Below, piece by piece: positions 32,141 to 44,539 of a stretch of DNA of 64,000 bases (its first letter is position 1; every line of letters begins with the position of its first letter). Origin of the DNA: Chelydra serpentina (Eukaryota > Chordata > Testudines > Chelydridae); assembly GCA_037349315.1 (NCBI GenBank), contig JBAIAC010000003.1, positions 15,190,501 to 15,254,500 on the forward strand, given 5' to 3'. The notes below the pieces were generated by a model. That model was not told where the DNA came from. It worked only from the letters and a program-made list of their open reading frames with translations, and did not search any database. A program made the translations under genes and the position numbers.

Positions 32141-35100
32141 CACACACAGATGCCCCAGGGCAAGTAGTAAACCCCATGAGAGTGCCATTGTCTCTTGTGA
32201 ATGATCCCATGTTGGTGTCTCTCTAGGTTATTCATTAATATATCAGTGATCAGTCAAAGATAGGAGTCAGATGATCACTACTGCACAAAGAGTCATGGTC
32301 TGGAGAACCCAGTTTTTTATAGGAAGTACAGGATGATGTGTGGGAAATTTCAGTGACTTCATCTGAAGTGGGATTTTACTTGCATACCCTGGTGAGCTTT
32401 GTATTGCCTTTAGATTAAATATACGGCTTCAGGAAAGCTTCTAATTGGGTGTGAAAGTCAACTTGTCCAACCTAAACTAGCTTACAGGATGAAATAGGTG
32501 TCTGGAAAAGTGTGCATGTTACAGCAGGAAGCAAAAGAGTGTAATGTTCCATTTGAATTCCCTCTCCAAGCTGCATTGTTTTCTCCATTTTACAGTGATG
32601 GATTTTTAAAGCAGAGCAGCAGTCAAAGATTTAGTACTGAACCATGGCATTCGGTGGCAAATATCCCAAGACAAGAGGCTGCAGAAAGCACCAGGACTAG
32701 TTAAAAAAATGTTATATAAGTGGACAGGTTTTCATGTCTCTTTTTGCAAATCTCTGTTTTCCTTTAGCACAAGCTGAAGTTCTTCAGTTGAGAGAGATTT
32801 GAGATTCATTTCAGAAGCAGCATATATTCTAGCCACAGAAAACACCTAGATAAACCCAGTCCATTGGGATACAGGTGGCTACAGTAGGAAAATGATCTAA
32901 AAGAGCTGCTTCCGAGATTGTGTATTCTGATGGGTTCAGTATTTTGACACGTGGCAGCTGAATGTAGTTTGGGAAAGCACTAAAAGATAGCAACATCCTC
33001 TAGTAGCAAGCAATAACTAATTTCTGTCTCTGTGTGTGTGGGGGGGCGGGCGGAGTACAAGGGCTTCAGCTCATACCAGTGCTTGCGTTAGCATGGTACT
33101 GAGTTGTGTGGCAGTGCTGCTCTACTTTTAGAAGGGCTGGCCTTCAAAGAATCATTAAACTAGAGTCTACCCTGTCTCCCACCGGGGGAATTTAAGGATC
33201 TTTAAAGAGCACTTAAAAAAACCCAAAACCCTGGTGCCTTTGCCAACAGTTCATCTTCCAGTACCACAGGTTCTGGAAGCGTTCGTACTGAGTGAAGGCA
33301 GGATAGCAACTATTTGCCTTCACGTTATCTCTCGCTGCCAGGCTCAAACTCCTGGGTAATCTGAGGAGATACATAGGAGTAGTAAAATACTGTATGAAAT
33401 CAAACGGCCTTGTTTTTGTACAGTAGGAACACATCCAGGACCAGTCAGGGCTCCAATTCAGTTTGTGTCTTTCATCCACTAATTACTTCATTTAATGTAT
33501 GAACATTATGTGAATTATTCTAATATGCAAGATTGACTATGAACCATCTGAGAGTTGGGAAAACACTTGGCCCAGACATCGTGTTCATCTGGGAGTGACT
33601 TGGATTCTCAATGTTTTAATGCTTGTGGTTAATGGAAGCACTTCTGAATATAGGCTTCTTGAATCTCGTCGCTTACAGTCACCTTATGGGTTCCCGAGTG
33701 TTGGGAGTTCTCCGTCTACTCCTGTGCTGGGTCTGTGTCTGAAGAACTTGTTCAGATTGGTGCTTTGGTCATCTGGGTGCTGATGAGAATAGAGCAAACC
33801 TTTCAGGAGCTGGAGTAGTTTTAACTGTTCTTGCTCACAGCAGCTGTTGCTGGAAGGAGTGGGGGAGAGGTCACTAATGGCTCAGGGTGTGCCTCACTAT
33901 GTATTTGGGGTTCCTTTGCGCTTGTGGGGAGCAGGCAAAGGGGTTGAGAGAGACAGAGCTGAGAGAGGGAAGGAAATGGACAAAGTTGCAAAGGGAGAAA
34001 GACAGGGAGGTATGAAGGGCAGAAGTATGGACCAGAGTAGCCAGGAGTCTCTTCTCCTGCCCCCGAACCCCTGGGTGACTGTTTTGGCTCTGGGAGGACA
34101 CAGTGTGCTGCCAGCCTCTGAGCTGCAGTCTGCAGTGGTAGCAGAGTTTAGAGGGAATGATTTGTGGAGTTATTTTCTGGATGGGTGAGGAGGGATCATT
34201 TGAATCGTGTTAATGAGGCAAATAACCTCTTTCAGTTCTGGTCTGTCTCTCCTTATGTACGAAGAGCAACCTCACACGTTTCCCAAACTCATCCTCTTCC
34301 CTGCCTTGCTTGGAAGGTCAGCAGTTGGAGTTCTGATCCAGTATGCCAAGCTGAACCACTTCTGGCTGACGGGTGATCTTACTTTGATGGTGAAACCTTG
34401 GAACACCATGAGGAAATAATCAGTATGTGATAAAAATATAGTTCTGGGGCCTTGATTTCCAGTTCTGAAATAGGACTGTGTTTGAGCTCCAGGTAGTTGT
34501 CCTAGGACTTTTCAACCTGGTGATTTAGTTTTTTAGCCTATTTTCTGACTATAGCAGTGCATTAAGAGCACTCCATTTGTGTTGTAATGGTGGTTCATCA
34601 CTACTCTATCCTTGCGGATAGGTAATGTGTGTATATTGCAGTGTGTCTGGTGACATGGCTATGTTAGATGCTGCAGATATTCTCACCAGAGAATTTCACT
34701 CAAGTCCTAGATCAAGAATTCGCGAACGTGTTGAATGGCCCCATTGACTTAGCATATTCGGACTACATTAGAACTTCGTGGCAAGAATCCTAAGTGCTAA
34801 GATTGTTTGGAAAATCAGCGTTGGTGTGACTGGAGGAAGATTCTGAGCCTTAGTGTGCCAGAATAGGGAGATTCTTGATGAGCATCTTTTCCTGACCTCC
34901 TCTTTCCCTCCACACCAAACCTGGCTTTGTGCTTGGCTGAAGTGAAAGAGAGCTTGCAGCTAGAGTGGCTCAGTACTGCAGGCTGTGCCTTCGATGCTGC
35001 CTTGCAGTGCAGGCTGTAGAGTGGTTGCTAGGGTGCCAAGCAATCTCTGATGAAAAGATGAAAGACGAGGAAACTCAGGAGTGAGAGAAGGATTTCTTTA

Positions 35101-36031
35101 GATCAGTAATTGTTACAGAAAACACAGGTAGACACAGACACAGTCATTTACAATAAAGAACTGTCTCAGCTCTTTCATGCTGCTTCTGTTCTAGCAGTTA
35201 CTTCAGCTTTTTCATAACAACAATATAAAAAGGGGAAATAGTGGCCATTCTAAAGCCTATTGGGCCAAGTTAATTTCTGGCTTAAATCTATTGATGGGCT
35301 GAAATTGGCTCTCGTGTCTATATAAAAACTGTTTTGCAAACATTATCCTTATTTGTACTTGTTCTCTTAACTAACTGCATCAAGGATGCTGTGCTTGTGT
35401 GGGCAAAACATTCATTGTCTATGTGGTCCATTGCTGCTGGCTATGGACTTCAAAGGGCGCTGTGCCCATACACGCACTGAAGGATTTGGTCCTGAATTAT
35501 TTTGTATATTTGATTAACTAAATTTGGACGTCTTCCTGTGGGAGAATAAAAAATAAATGTTTTCTTTTTCTTCCAGAAATCTACCTAGAGCCCTTTCTTC
35601 TTTTGAAGGTGCCTGTTATTCTTAACTTTTTCCTTGGCCTTTATAAAGTAAACTATTTGTTCCTCCCCCAGCTGAAGGCTGCCTTCTGGAGAGCCTAATG
35701 CATTATGTTTAGTTTCTCTGCAGACACTTGGAATATATATAACATTAAGAACATTTTGCCAAACAAGGCAAGATCAGGCAAGTGTTAGAAATTGAAACAC
35801 AGCACTGTGATAAAGTTCTTTAGGCTGAAGAAGTAATGTGGACTAGACAGCCTTTGGTCAGAGCAGACATTTGCTGCTTTTGCTTTTCATGTGATCTTTG
35901 ATTTAGTGTTGTCTATCTCTCCTTTTAATGGAATAAATCAGTGTTGGGACAAAACATTATCTCTTTGCATAACTCAAGTGTTCGGCATAGTGCTGTTGAG
36001 GACTTGGAGGACTGGAGCATTGGCTTCGAAA
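32141..36031. other. Unannotated intron stretch
   Basis: No gene or repeat family recognised over almost 4 kb. Open frames are short and domain-free. This is the longest repeat-poor piece of the intron, so conserved non-coding elements could be sought here by alignment. Confidence 0.35.
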
Positions 36032-36520
36032 AGAACATAAGAATGGCCATACTGGGTCAGACCAAAGGTCCATCAAGCCCAGAATCCTGTCCTCTGACAG
36101 TGGCCAATGGCAGGCGCCCCAAAGGGAATGAACAGACAGGTTATCATCAAGTGATCCATGCCCTGTCATCCAATCCCAGCTTCTGGCAAACAGAGGCTAG
36201 GGACACCATTCCTGCCCATCTTGGCTAATAGCCATTGATGGACCTATCTTCCATGAATCTATCTAGCTCCCTTTTGAGCCCTGTTCTAGTATTGGCCTTC
36301 ACAACACCCTCTGGCAAGGAGTTCCAGAGGTTGACTGTGCGTTGTGTGAAAAAATACTTTCTTGTGTTTGTTTTAAACCTGCTACCTATTAATTTCATTT
36401 GGTGGCCCCTTGTTCTTGTATTAGGAGAAGGAGTAAATAACACTTATTTACTTTCTCTATACCACTTATGATTTTCTAGACCTCTATCATATCCCCCCTT
36501 AGTTGCTTCTTTTCATACTG
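36032..36520 (-). mobile_element. CR1 LINE 3' fragment, reverse
   Basis: Minus-strand frame 36225-36443 reads [38 protein letters not shown] and LDRFMEDRSINGY, the CR1 ORF2 C-terminus. The left edge (AACATAAGAATGGCCATACT, then GGGTCAGACCAAAGGTCC) is the CR1 3' end. Same subfamily as 738-2277. Confidence 0.85.
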
Positions 36521-36737
36521 TGGTACAGGAGAAGTGGACTTGTCTGTACATGACAATTACTCTCACTTTACAATACCCACACTCACGATGATGGATGCCC
36601 GGCTGACAACACTGGGAATGTCAGGCCTTTTGTACTGCAGGCGTTCCCTTCCTGCCGCGCCAAGGTGCCTCACTTCTGATGTGGAGGAACTCCCTCTAGA
36701 GCGGGTTATTACATGCTTAATGTTCGTGCCAGAGCTT

Positions 36738-36852
36738 TGAGGATGCTCAGGTCAGAAGGGACCATTGTGATCATCCTCTAGTCTGCATAGCACAGGCCAG
36801 AGGATCCTGCCCAGGGATTCCTGCACCCAGCCCAATAACTTTGTGCTGAACT
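36738..36852 (-). mobile_element. CR1 3' end fragment, reverse
   Basis: GGTCAGAAGGGACCATTGTG, then CTAGTCTGCATAGCACAGGC, is a reversed CR1 3' end. It is immediately followed by another CR1 whose 3' end repeats the same words at 36876, giving two tails in tandem. Confidence 0.7.
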
Positions 36853-38471
36853 CATAGACTCATAGACTTTAAGGTCAGAAGGGACCATTATGATCATCTC
36901 ATCTGACCTCCTGCACAATGCAGGCCACAGAATCTCACCCACCCACTCCTGGAATAATCCTCTCACCTATGTCTCAGCTATTGAAGTCCTCAAATCATGG
37001 TTTAAAGACTTCAAGATGCAGAGAATCCTCCAGCAAGTGACCCGTGCCCCATGCTGCAGAGGAAGGCAAAAAACCTCCAGGGCCTCTGCCAATCTACCCT
37101 GGAGGAAAATTCCTTCCCAACCCCAAATATGGCGATCAGCTGAACCCCGAGCATGTGGGCAAGACTCACCAGCCAGACACCCAGGAAAAAGTTCTCTGTA
37201 GTAACTTCTAACATCCCATCATTGACCATTGGTCCTATTTACCACTGATGGCAATTAATTGACCTTTGACTAAGATCGTGTTATCCCATCAAACCATCTC
37301 CTCCATAAACGTATCTAGCTTAATCTTGAAGCCAGATAGGTCTTTTGCCCCCACTGCTTCCCTTGGAAGGCTGTTCCAGAAATTCATTCCTCTGATGCTT
37401 TGAAATTAGACGAAGGTTTCTAGTCTAAACTTCCTGATGGCCAGTTTATATCCATTTGTTCTTGTGTCCACATTGGTACTGAGCTTAAATAATTCCTCTC
37501 CCTTCCTGGTATTTATCCCTCTGATATATTTAAAGAGAGCAATCATATCTCCCCTCAGCCTTCTTTTGGTTAAGGTAAACAAACCAAGCTCCTTGAGTCT
37601 CCTTTCATACGACAGGTTTTCCATTCCTCGGATCATCCTAGTGGCCCTTCTTTGTACCTGTTCCAGTTTGAATTCATCCTTCTTAAACATGGGAGACCAG
37701 ACCTGCACACAGTATTCCAAATGAGGTCTCACCAATGCCTTGTATAACGGTACTAACACCTCCTTATCTCTACTAGAAATACCTCGCCTAATGCATCCCA
37801 AGACCGCATTAGCTTTTTTCACAGCCACATCACATTGGCGACTCATAGTCATCCTGTGATCAACCAGGACTCCGAGGTCCTTCTCCTCTCCCGTTACTTC
37901 CAACTGATGCGTCCCCAGCTTATAACTAAAATTCTTGTTGTTAATCCCTAAATGCATAACCTTACACTTCTCACTATTCAATTTCATCCTATTATTATTA
38001 CTCCAGTTTACAAGGTCATCCAGATCTTCCTGTAGGATATCCCGATCCTTTTCTGAATTGGCAATACCTCCCAACTTTGTCATCTGCAAACTTTATTAGC
38101 ACACTTCCACTTTTGGTTCCGAGGTCAGTAATAAAAAGATTAAATAAAATTGGTCCCAGAACTGAACCTTGAGGAACTCCACTAGTAACCTCCCCCCAAC
38201 CTGACAGTTCACCTTTCAGTATGACCCGCTGTAGTCTCCCCTTTAACCAGTTCCTTATCCACCTCTCAATTTTCATACTGATCCCCATCTTTTCCAATTT
38301 AACCAATAATTCCTCATGTGGTACTGTCTCAAATGCCTTACTGAAATCGAGGTAGATTAGATCCACTGCGTTTCCTTTATCTAAAAAATCTGTTACTTTC
38401 TCAAAGAAGGAGATCAAGTTGGTTTGGCACGATCTACCTTTTGTAAAGTGGTAGTTTACCTTTTGTAAACT
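36853..38471 (-). mobile_element. CR1 LINE, 1.6 kb, reverse, 5'-truncated
   Basis: The longest CR1 copy in the window with a readable RT. On the minus strand it has KGRSCQTNLISFFEKVTDF, motif A IYLDFSKAFE (about 38330-38360), motif B SGVPQGSVLGP and motif C FADD (about 38080-38090), then the thumb region and the C-terminus down to 37406. A 2-nt loss just after FADD splits the frame. The long 3' UTR runs to 36853. The 5' end stops near 38471, beside a short direct repeat of CTTTTGTAAA. Confidence 0.88.
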
Positions 38472-38534
38472 CGAGTGGTCCCCGCCAGGCCCTCTACACA
38501 CATGCTCCTTTGCCTGAGCGTTTACAGGCTAGCG

Positions 38535-39152
38535 CAGTGGTTTTCAAACCATGGGAATCGTGGCGGCTCTGGTCAGCACCGCCGACTGGGCCGTAAAAGT
38601 CCCGTCGGCGGTGCTGCCCAGCTAAGGCAGGCTCGTCCCTACGTGTTCCTACATCACGCTGCACCCCAGAAGCGGCCAGCAGCGGGTCCGGCTCCTAGGC
38701 TGGGGGGGCATGGGGTTCCGTGCACTGCCGCCACCCTGAGCACTGGCTTCACACTCCCCTTGGCTGGAGCTGGTGGGGGGGGGGTGGGGGGGGGGGCGCG
38801 GTGACTGTGCCTTCCGGGGTGCAGCGCAGTGCCAGGACAGGTGGGAAGCCTGCCTCTGCACCCCCACTGCGCTGCTGACTGGGAACTGCCAGAGGTAAGC
38901 CTGGGCCCCAATGCCCTGAGCCCCCCCAAGCCCGGAGCCCCTTCCTGCACCCCAAACCCCTCATCCTCAGCCCCATCCCAGAACCTGCACCCCTCCAGTC
39001 CAGAGCCCTGACCTCCTCCTTCACCCCAACCTCCTTCCCAAGCCCAGAGCCCCTCCCACACCCCCAAACCCCTCGTTCCCAGCTCCGTTGGGTTGCGGGC
39101 ATCAACAGTTTTCTTCAACTGGGTTGCCAGGAAAAAAAATTGAAAACCCCTG
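38535..39152. mobile_element. Non-autonomous hAT element, 618 bp
   Basis: Termini are CAGTGGTTTTCAAACC and, inverted, CAGGGGTTTTCAATTT. Flanking 8-mers GGCTAGCG (38527-38534) and GTCTAGAG (39153-39160) agree at six of eight positions. CAG ends with an 8-bp duplication are typical of hAT. The interior is GC-rich with C runs and is non-coding; open frames inside (38475-39118) are domain-free. Confidence 0.85.
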
Positions 39153-39458
39153 GTCTAGAGGTCAGTTGGATCTCCTTGGCTGCTCTTGATCCTGCCCTGT
39201 TGAGAATGCTGAGGAGCATGTTGGGTGTTGATGTTGGGTTTTGGAAGCTTGTTGAGACCACGGACTCATTTCACATCGGCTGTCAGTCAGCAGCTGAGTG
39301 GTGGCAGCAAGGTCATTACTAACTTGGGTAAGTACACTGGCATCCGGAGGAGATGGGCTCTGTAATCCATTCCCAATATGCTGGACCACCCGCTGCTCCA
39401 GTGTGGCACCTAGCTCACCATCTTTAGACTCTTAAAGAGGAGGGATCCAGACTCTATC

Positions 39459-39764
39459 TAGGGGTACGTTCACCCAGCCAAAAAAACCCAAACCACCTGC
39501 GACAGCGAGTCTCTGAGCCTGGGTCGACTGACTTGGGCTCGCAGATCTCCTGGTATGGGGCTAAAAACAGCAGTGTAGACGTTCTGGCTGGGGCTGCGGC
39601 CTGGGCTCTGAGACTCTTCCTCTTCTCTGGGTTTCAGAGCCCGGGCTCCAGTGTGAGCCAGAACTTCTACACGGGTAGTTTTAGGCTGTACCGCAAACCA
39701 GAGCCTGGGTCAACTGGCTCAGAGACTCGGTGCAATGGTTTGTTTGTAGTATACACATACCCTG
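39459..39764. mobile_element. Non-autonomous hAT-like element (family 4)
   Basis: Left end AGGGGTACGTTCACCC and inverted right end CAGGGTATGTGTATAC. The interior words GGGTTTCAGAGCC and AGCCTGGGTC also occur (diverged) in the element at 57975-58207. No target duplication could be read. Confidence 0.6.
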
Positions 39765-40479
39765 TAAAGGGTCTGCTGCACTGTAACAGAGTACTGGGTT
39801 GTACTTGGGTCTGCTCTTTGGAACACATACAGCGCACAGAATCCCCCTCTGAGCTGTCATGTCGACATGTGGATTGAGAATTGTCTGAAAAATTGTGGCT
39901 ATTCGATATCTGAGAAAACATGGACTTGTGTTTTTGGTTTAGTCTCTGTCCTGCTTTATCCTTAGTTGTGTAATGCCTGAGTCAGTTAATCTACTCGCCA
40001 GTACCAAAAGATTTAAAACTCCTGTAATCAGAAGTTATTTTTAAAAAATAAAGCTTTGCCTTGCTTGGAACGCTGCCCTCTGTCACGTAGTTAAACAGAG
40101 AATAGGCTGGCAGGCAGAGGCAGATGTGACAGAGTGAGATGGCTGGGGAAAAGGTTACTATGCTTAGTACCTGGGCAAGCAGTGATTTAGTTATAAAATG
40201 TGTTGTTAGCATAGGCATTGCCGTCCCAGGTCAGATCTGAGGTCCATATAGTCCTGTCTCTAATGGGCCAAACGCTTCAAAGAAGGGGACAAAGAACTTG
40301 TAGATGCACATGGGAATGAGGTGTTTTGGCTTTTCAAAATCTTCCCCTTAATAACCTGCCCATAGGAAGGGTGGGTTGTTCCTAACCTGTCAGGTCGTGG
40401 CTGGCTCGTGCACTGAAGCATGAGGGTTTATATGTCTGTGTATTAAAATCCTGTCTAAAATAACTTGGATATTCTCATG
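39765..40479. other. Unannotated intron stretch
   Basis: No gene or repeat recognised. Confidence 0.3.
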
Positions 40480-41560
40480 AATTCCTTCCAGTGGGTGTTC
40501 CCATGAGTTTGGCAATGCTGAATTTCATCTGACCTGCTGGCTGTTCACCTACTGTGGTTAGGTCCCTCTGAAGTTCTTTGCTGTCTTACCAACCTAGGTA
40601 ATTGTCCTCTGCAAACTTTGTCGCTTCCTTGTTTACCCCTCTTTTTAAGATCATTACTATATTAAATGATTCCTGTTGACCATTTGACCCCTTATTCCTA
40701 CTTCCAATTTTCTCCCTGGGGCTGTTCCTGTTCAGGGACATTACTTTGCCGCTTAGCCCATAACTACTTGGTTTCTAGTAGTGGTACCACTTTCCTTTGC
40801 AGTGGCTAGCTGGTTAGACCCTATCCTAGCCTGTCCATCTAGATGTTTTATCATTTTAATTTGATTAATTCGACCGGTTTACTGGATCGTGAAGTAAGAT
40901 TAACTGGCTTGTAATTCCTAGGGTCATCCACAGTGTCTCCTACACAGATAGTAAATGTTGTCCTTACCTCTGGTGTCACTTGTCTTAATAAGATTGCATA
41001 TTTTTGTTGGTAGCTTAGCCCCTTTGTTAAGATTGTTCAGAATTCTTTGAACAGACTCCCCAGGACAGGGGCAATTAATCAGCTTGTTCAATCATGAGAA
41101 GTCAACATGTCCGTCTGACGGTATCTTATCAATACTGCCTGCAAAGAGTTGGCCCAGGGTCGGTATGTGTGTGACCTTTCCTGTGGTGAAGACTGATTCA
41201 GAGATCTCATTCAGCCTCTTTGCGGTGGCCAGACCCCCTCAACTGCTCCTGTCACTCTGCAGTGGTCCAGCAGGCCCATTTCAGTTCTTTCATAGGCTCC
41301 TACTTCTGATACACTGGTAGCGTTGCTTGTTCATTTCTATGCCTTTGGCTCTTGGCTCTTCCAACTCTGAGTCTCCTAATTTCCATCTGACATTTTACCT
41401 GCCTTTGCTAAGGCTTTTTTTCTTGAGTTCATTTGGGCTGGATTTCTAGTTTCTGGAGGATTTTTGTTTGTGTCATAATCTTTTGATTCTAACCATTTAA
41501 TCATATTAGGGTTTTTCCCTTGCCTTTCAGTTTCCTCTGTTTGCTTAGGGTGCGCATACC
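40480..41560 (-). mobile_element. Old CR1-type LINE, reverse, heavily decayed
   Basis: Word-level matches to the reversed CR1 RT region are spread along the block: TGCAAACTTTGTCGCTTCCT (the FADD region reversed), TTAAGATCATTACTATATTA, and GACAGGGGCAATTAATCAG further on. No frame survives. The call rests on order and spacing of these words. Confidence 0.45.
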
Positions 41561-42134
41561 TTCTGGGACTCGATCCCAGCATGCTTAGGGAGCCTCAGTG
41601 CTGAATCTAATGTCTGACACTAGCTGGTTTGACTATTTTCTTTTTCGTTTACTGTATTCACATCCTGCTTTCTAAAGCTTCATGTCTCTAATATCCATAA
41701 ACAGTCTGCATTGGGAGTTTCATGAGTTAGCCCCGTGTGCGGATTTTAATGATGTTGTATGTGAAAGGAGAAAGGAAGAACCTAACTCTATATAGCCAGC
41801 CAGACTAATTCTGACCGACTTCCATATGTCTGCTTGGGAAGGAATTTGCCTCCCTCCCACCCCCCGCATCCCCTGGTCAGATTGGCAGTGATCTTGGTGG
41901 CGTTTCGCTTTCCTCTGCGGCATGTATTGTCACTTGCCAGGATTATCTGGGCACATCTCATTTAATCCTTTCCCTGCCATTGTGGGGGCCTCAGGCGTTG
42001 GTGGCACCTTGGTCTCTTCTGTTTTCTTCCAGTGGCACAGTTATGAGCTCTAGTACTCTTGGAGGCTGTAATACTCTGGTCTAGTTTGGGTTGTTGGTTT
42101 TAGTGTGCAGGTGATGGGGAGTTGCCTGTGGCCT

Positions 42135-42720
42135 ATATGAGGTCAGACTGGATGATCTGGTGCAGAGCCGTAACTAGGAATTTCTGCACCCGAGGAAGGG
42201 GCGCAGAAATTCCTAGGGGCTCTTACCATCCACCGAATTGCCGCCGAAGCCGCAGCACCAGCGGACCTCCCGCAGGCAAGCGGAAGCGGTTTTGGCGGCA
42301 GTTCGGCGGAGGGTATTTTTAGCAGCCGCCGAAGCCGCTTCCGCTTACCTGCGGGAGGTCCGCCGGTGTGTGTGCAGAAGGCCCCCTCCGCCGAATTGCC
42401 GCCGAAGCCGTGGCACCGGCGGACCTCCCGCAGGTAAGCGGAAGCGGCTTCAGCGGCAGGGCGGAAGTACCTGCTTCCGCTTACCTGCGGGAGGTCCGCC
42501 GGTGCCGCGGCTTCGGCGGAGGGGGCCCTCTGCAGACACACCAGCGGACCTCCCGCAGGTAAGTGGGGGTGGCTTCGGTGGCGGGGGAGGACGGGCGCGC
42601 CCCTGGCAGCAGGCTTTTACGCCCCTGCCAGCAGTGTGCCCCGAGACGAGTGCCTCACTCGCCTCGCCCTCGTTACGGCCCTGATCTGGTGTTCCCTTCT
42701 GGCCTTAAACTTGGACTACC
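42135..42720 (+). mobile_element. CR1 3' tail split by a hAT insertion
   Basis: GAGGTCAGACTGGATGATCT before the hAT element and GTTCCCTTCTGGCCTTAAAC after it join into a normal + strand CR1 3' end. Both halves show the duplicated ATCTGGTG. No RT part is attached nearby upstream. Confidence 0.7.
42163..42683. mobile_element. Non-autonomous hAT element of alternating inverted modules
   Basis: A 521-bp element with termini CAGAGCCGTAACTAGG and, inverted, CAGGGCCGTAACGAGG, and a perfect 8-bp target duplication ATCTGGTG (42155-42162 and 42684-42691). Inside, one GC-rich module (CGGACCTCCCGCAGGTAAGC) occurs five times in alternating orientation, near 42261, 42335, 42419, 42473 and 42544. Modules 3 and 5 contain CAGGTAAG on the + strand. 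Open frames here are by-products of the repeats. Confidence 0.9.
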
Positions 42721-42804
42721 GAATGAATTCACTTCCTGATCCCTGCAGGCTGCAGTGATATTGGAGCTGAGGCTGGGCTGATGTCACAAAAAAAATTTAA
42801 ATAG

Positions 42805-43498
42805 ATCAGGGAGCCTGCTAAACAACCAGTGGGGCCACTGGATGATCAAAATGCTAAAGGAGCACTCAAGGACGATAAGGCCATTGCTGAGAAACTAAAT
42901 GAATTCTTTGCATTGGTCTTCACGGCTGAGGATGTGAGGGAGATTCCCAAACCTGAGCCATTCTTTTTAGGTGACAGATCTGAGGAACTGTCCCAGACTG
43001 AGGTGTCATTAGAAGAAGTTTTGGAATAAACTGATAAACGAAACTAATTCCTCACCAGGACCAGATGGTATTCGCCTGAGATTTCTGAAGTAACTCAAAT
43101 GTGAAATTGCAAAACTGCTAACTGTGGTATGTAACCTGTCATTTAGATCAGCTTTTGTACCAGATGACGCCAATTTTTTTAAAAGGCTCCAGAGGCGATC
43201 CTGGCAACCTGTGGAACTCATTGTCAGAGGATGTTGTGAAGGCCAAGACTAATAACCAGGTTAAAAAAAACCAACTAGAAAAATTAATGGAGGATAGGTC
43301 CATCGAGCGCTATTGGGCAGGGATGGTGTCCCTAGCCTCTGTTTGCCAGAAGCTGGGAATGGGCGACAGGGGATGGATCACTTGGAGATTCCCTGTTCTG
43401 TTCATTCCCTCTAGGGCACCTGGCATTGGCCACTGTGGGAAGACAGGACACTGGGCTAGATGGACCTTTGGTCTGACCCAGTCTGGCTGTTCTTATGG
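42805..43498 (+). mobile_element. CR1 LINE with large internal deletion
   Basis: The 5' part (42829-43190) reads EKLNEFFALVFTAEDV and then ELSQTEVSLEEVLE, the segment before the RT core. At about 43199-43206 it jumps straight to the C-terminal segment (LWNSLSEDVVKAKT, 43206 on) and the 3' UTR, so the RT palm is missing. The copy ends at CTGTTCTTATG near 43498. It is the same subfamily as 738-2277. Confidence 0.85.
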
Positions 43499-43767
43499 TG
43501 GCAGGCAGGAGAAGCAGTCACCTAGAGAAGTGAGTTATTACAGACAGACTTCTCACTGACCCTTGTCTGTGCATGCTGCCTCTGTATCCTATGGGGCTGG
43601 AACCTTCACTCCAGCTCAGGTGGCAGCACGGTCTCCCAAAGTGAGTTGAGCCAGCGAGGCAGCCCTTTTTGTCCGGGTGACTTCACATGGGCATTGTTCT
43701 CTTCCATGTCCACCTGCTGGCAGGACTGTTTTATTTGCTCTCCGGGCTGCCACAGAGAGATTTAGCG

Positions 43768-43986
43768 CAGGGGTTCTCAAACTGGGGGTTGGGACCTCTC
43801 AAAGGGTCGCGAGGTTATTATATGGGGGGTCACGAGCTGCCAGCCTCCACCCCAAACCCTGCTTTGCATCCAGCATGTATAATAGTGTTAAATCTATAGA
43901 AAAGTGTTTTTAATTTATAATGGGGGTCACACTCAGAGGCTTGCTATGTGAAAAGGGTCACCAGTACACAAGTTTGAGAGCCACTA
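43768..43986. mobile_element. hAT MITE, 219 bp
   Basis: Termini CAGGGGTTCTCAAACT and, inverted, TAGTGGCTCTCAAACT. Flanking ATTTAGCG (43760-43767) and ATCTAACG (43987-43994) agree at six of eight bases. Non-coding. Confidence 0.82.
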
Positions 43987-44539
43987 ATCTAACGGGTAAG
44001 GAATTCTGCAGCGTACGAGGAGAGACTCCTTGATTTAGTTCCGATTAGCCAACAGGAATGAGTTCTGGAAGTCTATATGATTGATCCACTACATAACACT
44101 CTCCCTGAATAATTCAGCTGCTTATCACCTTCCCAGGGTAATAGTCCTCGACACTGGCACTTGGACGCTAAACCTCAAAGGAGGGGGAGGCTTTTAAAAT
44201 GAGGCAGATATAAACAGCTTGAAGGGAAAAGTTGGCAAGGAAAAATCCATACAATGAGCAGGGAAGCGTCTTAGGAATGCTGTGTTGGTGCTAAGGGGGA
44301 ATGAATGGGTAAAAAGAAGCAAATCCCAACATGCCTGAATGAAAGTGCATGACTTTAACTACAAAAATATCTCTCTAAAAATGGATCTCCTGTCTAAATG
44401 ACACTAATAAAACAGGCAGGCCAAATGTAAAATGGAGGTTAAGAGACAGTTTGAAGAACAAATCCTATAGCTAGAAAGACAAGCTAAATTTTGAATAAAT
44501 CCAAGAATCCCACAGGAGAGATGGGGACCCTTAAGCCAG

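Noticed and set aside
35560..35700. Candidate exon after a pyrimidine tract and CAG near 35577
   Set aside because: A frame of about 35 codons opens in the right phase, but the hydrophobic sequence does not match the MFHAS1 tail I know.
42143..42684. Arg/Pro-rich open frames on both strands
   Set aside because: They lie wholly inside the hAT element and reflect its inverted GC-rich modules.
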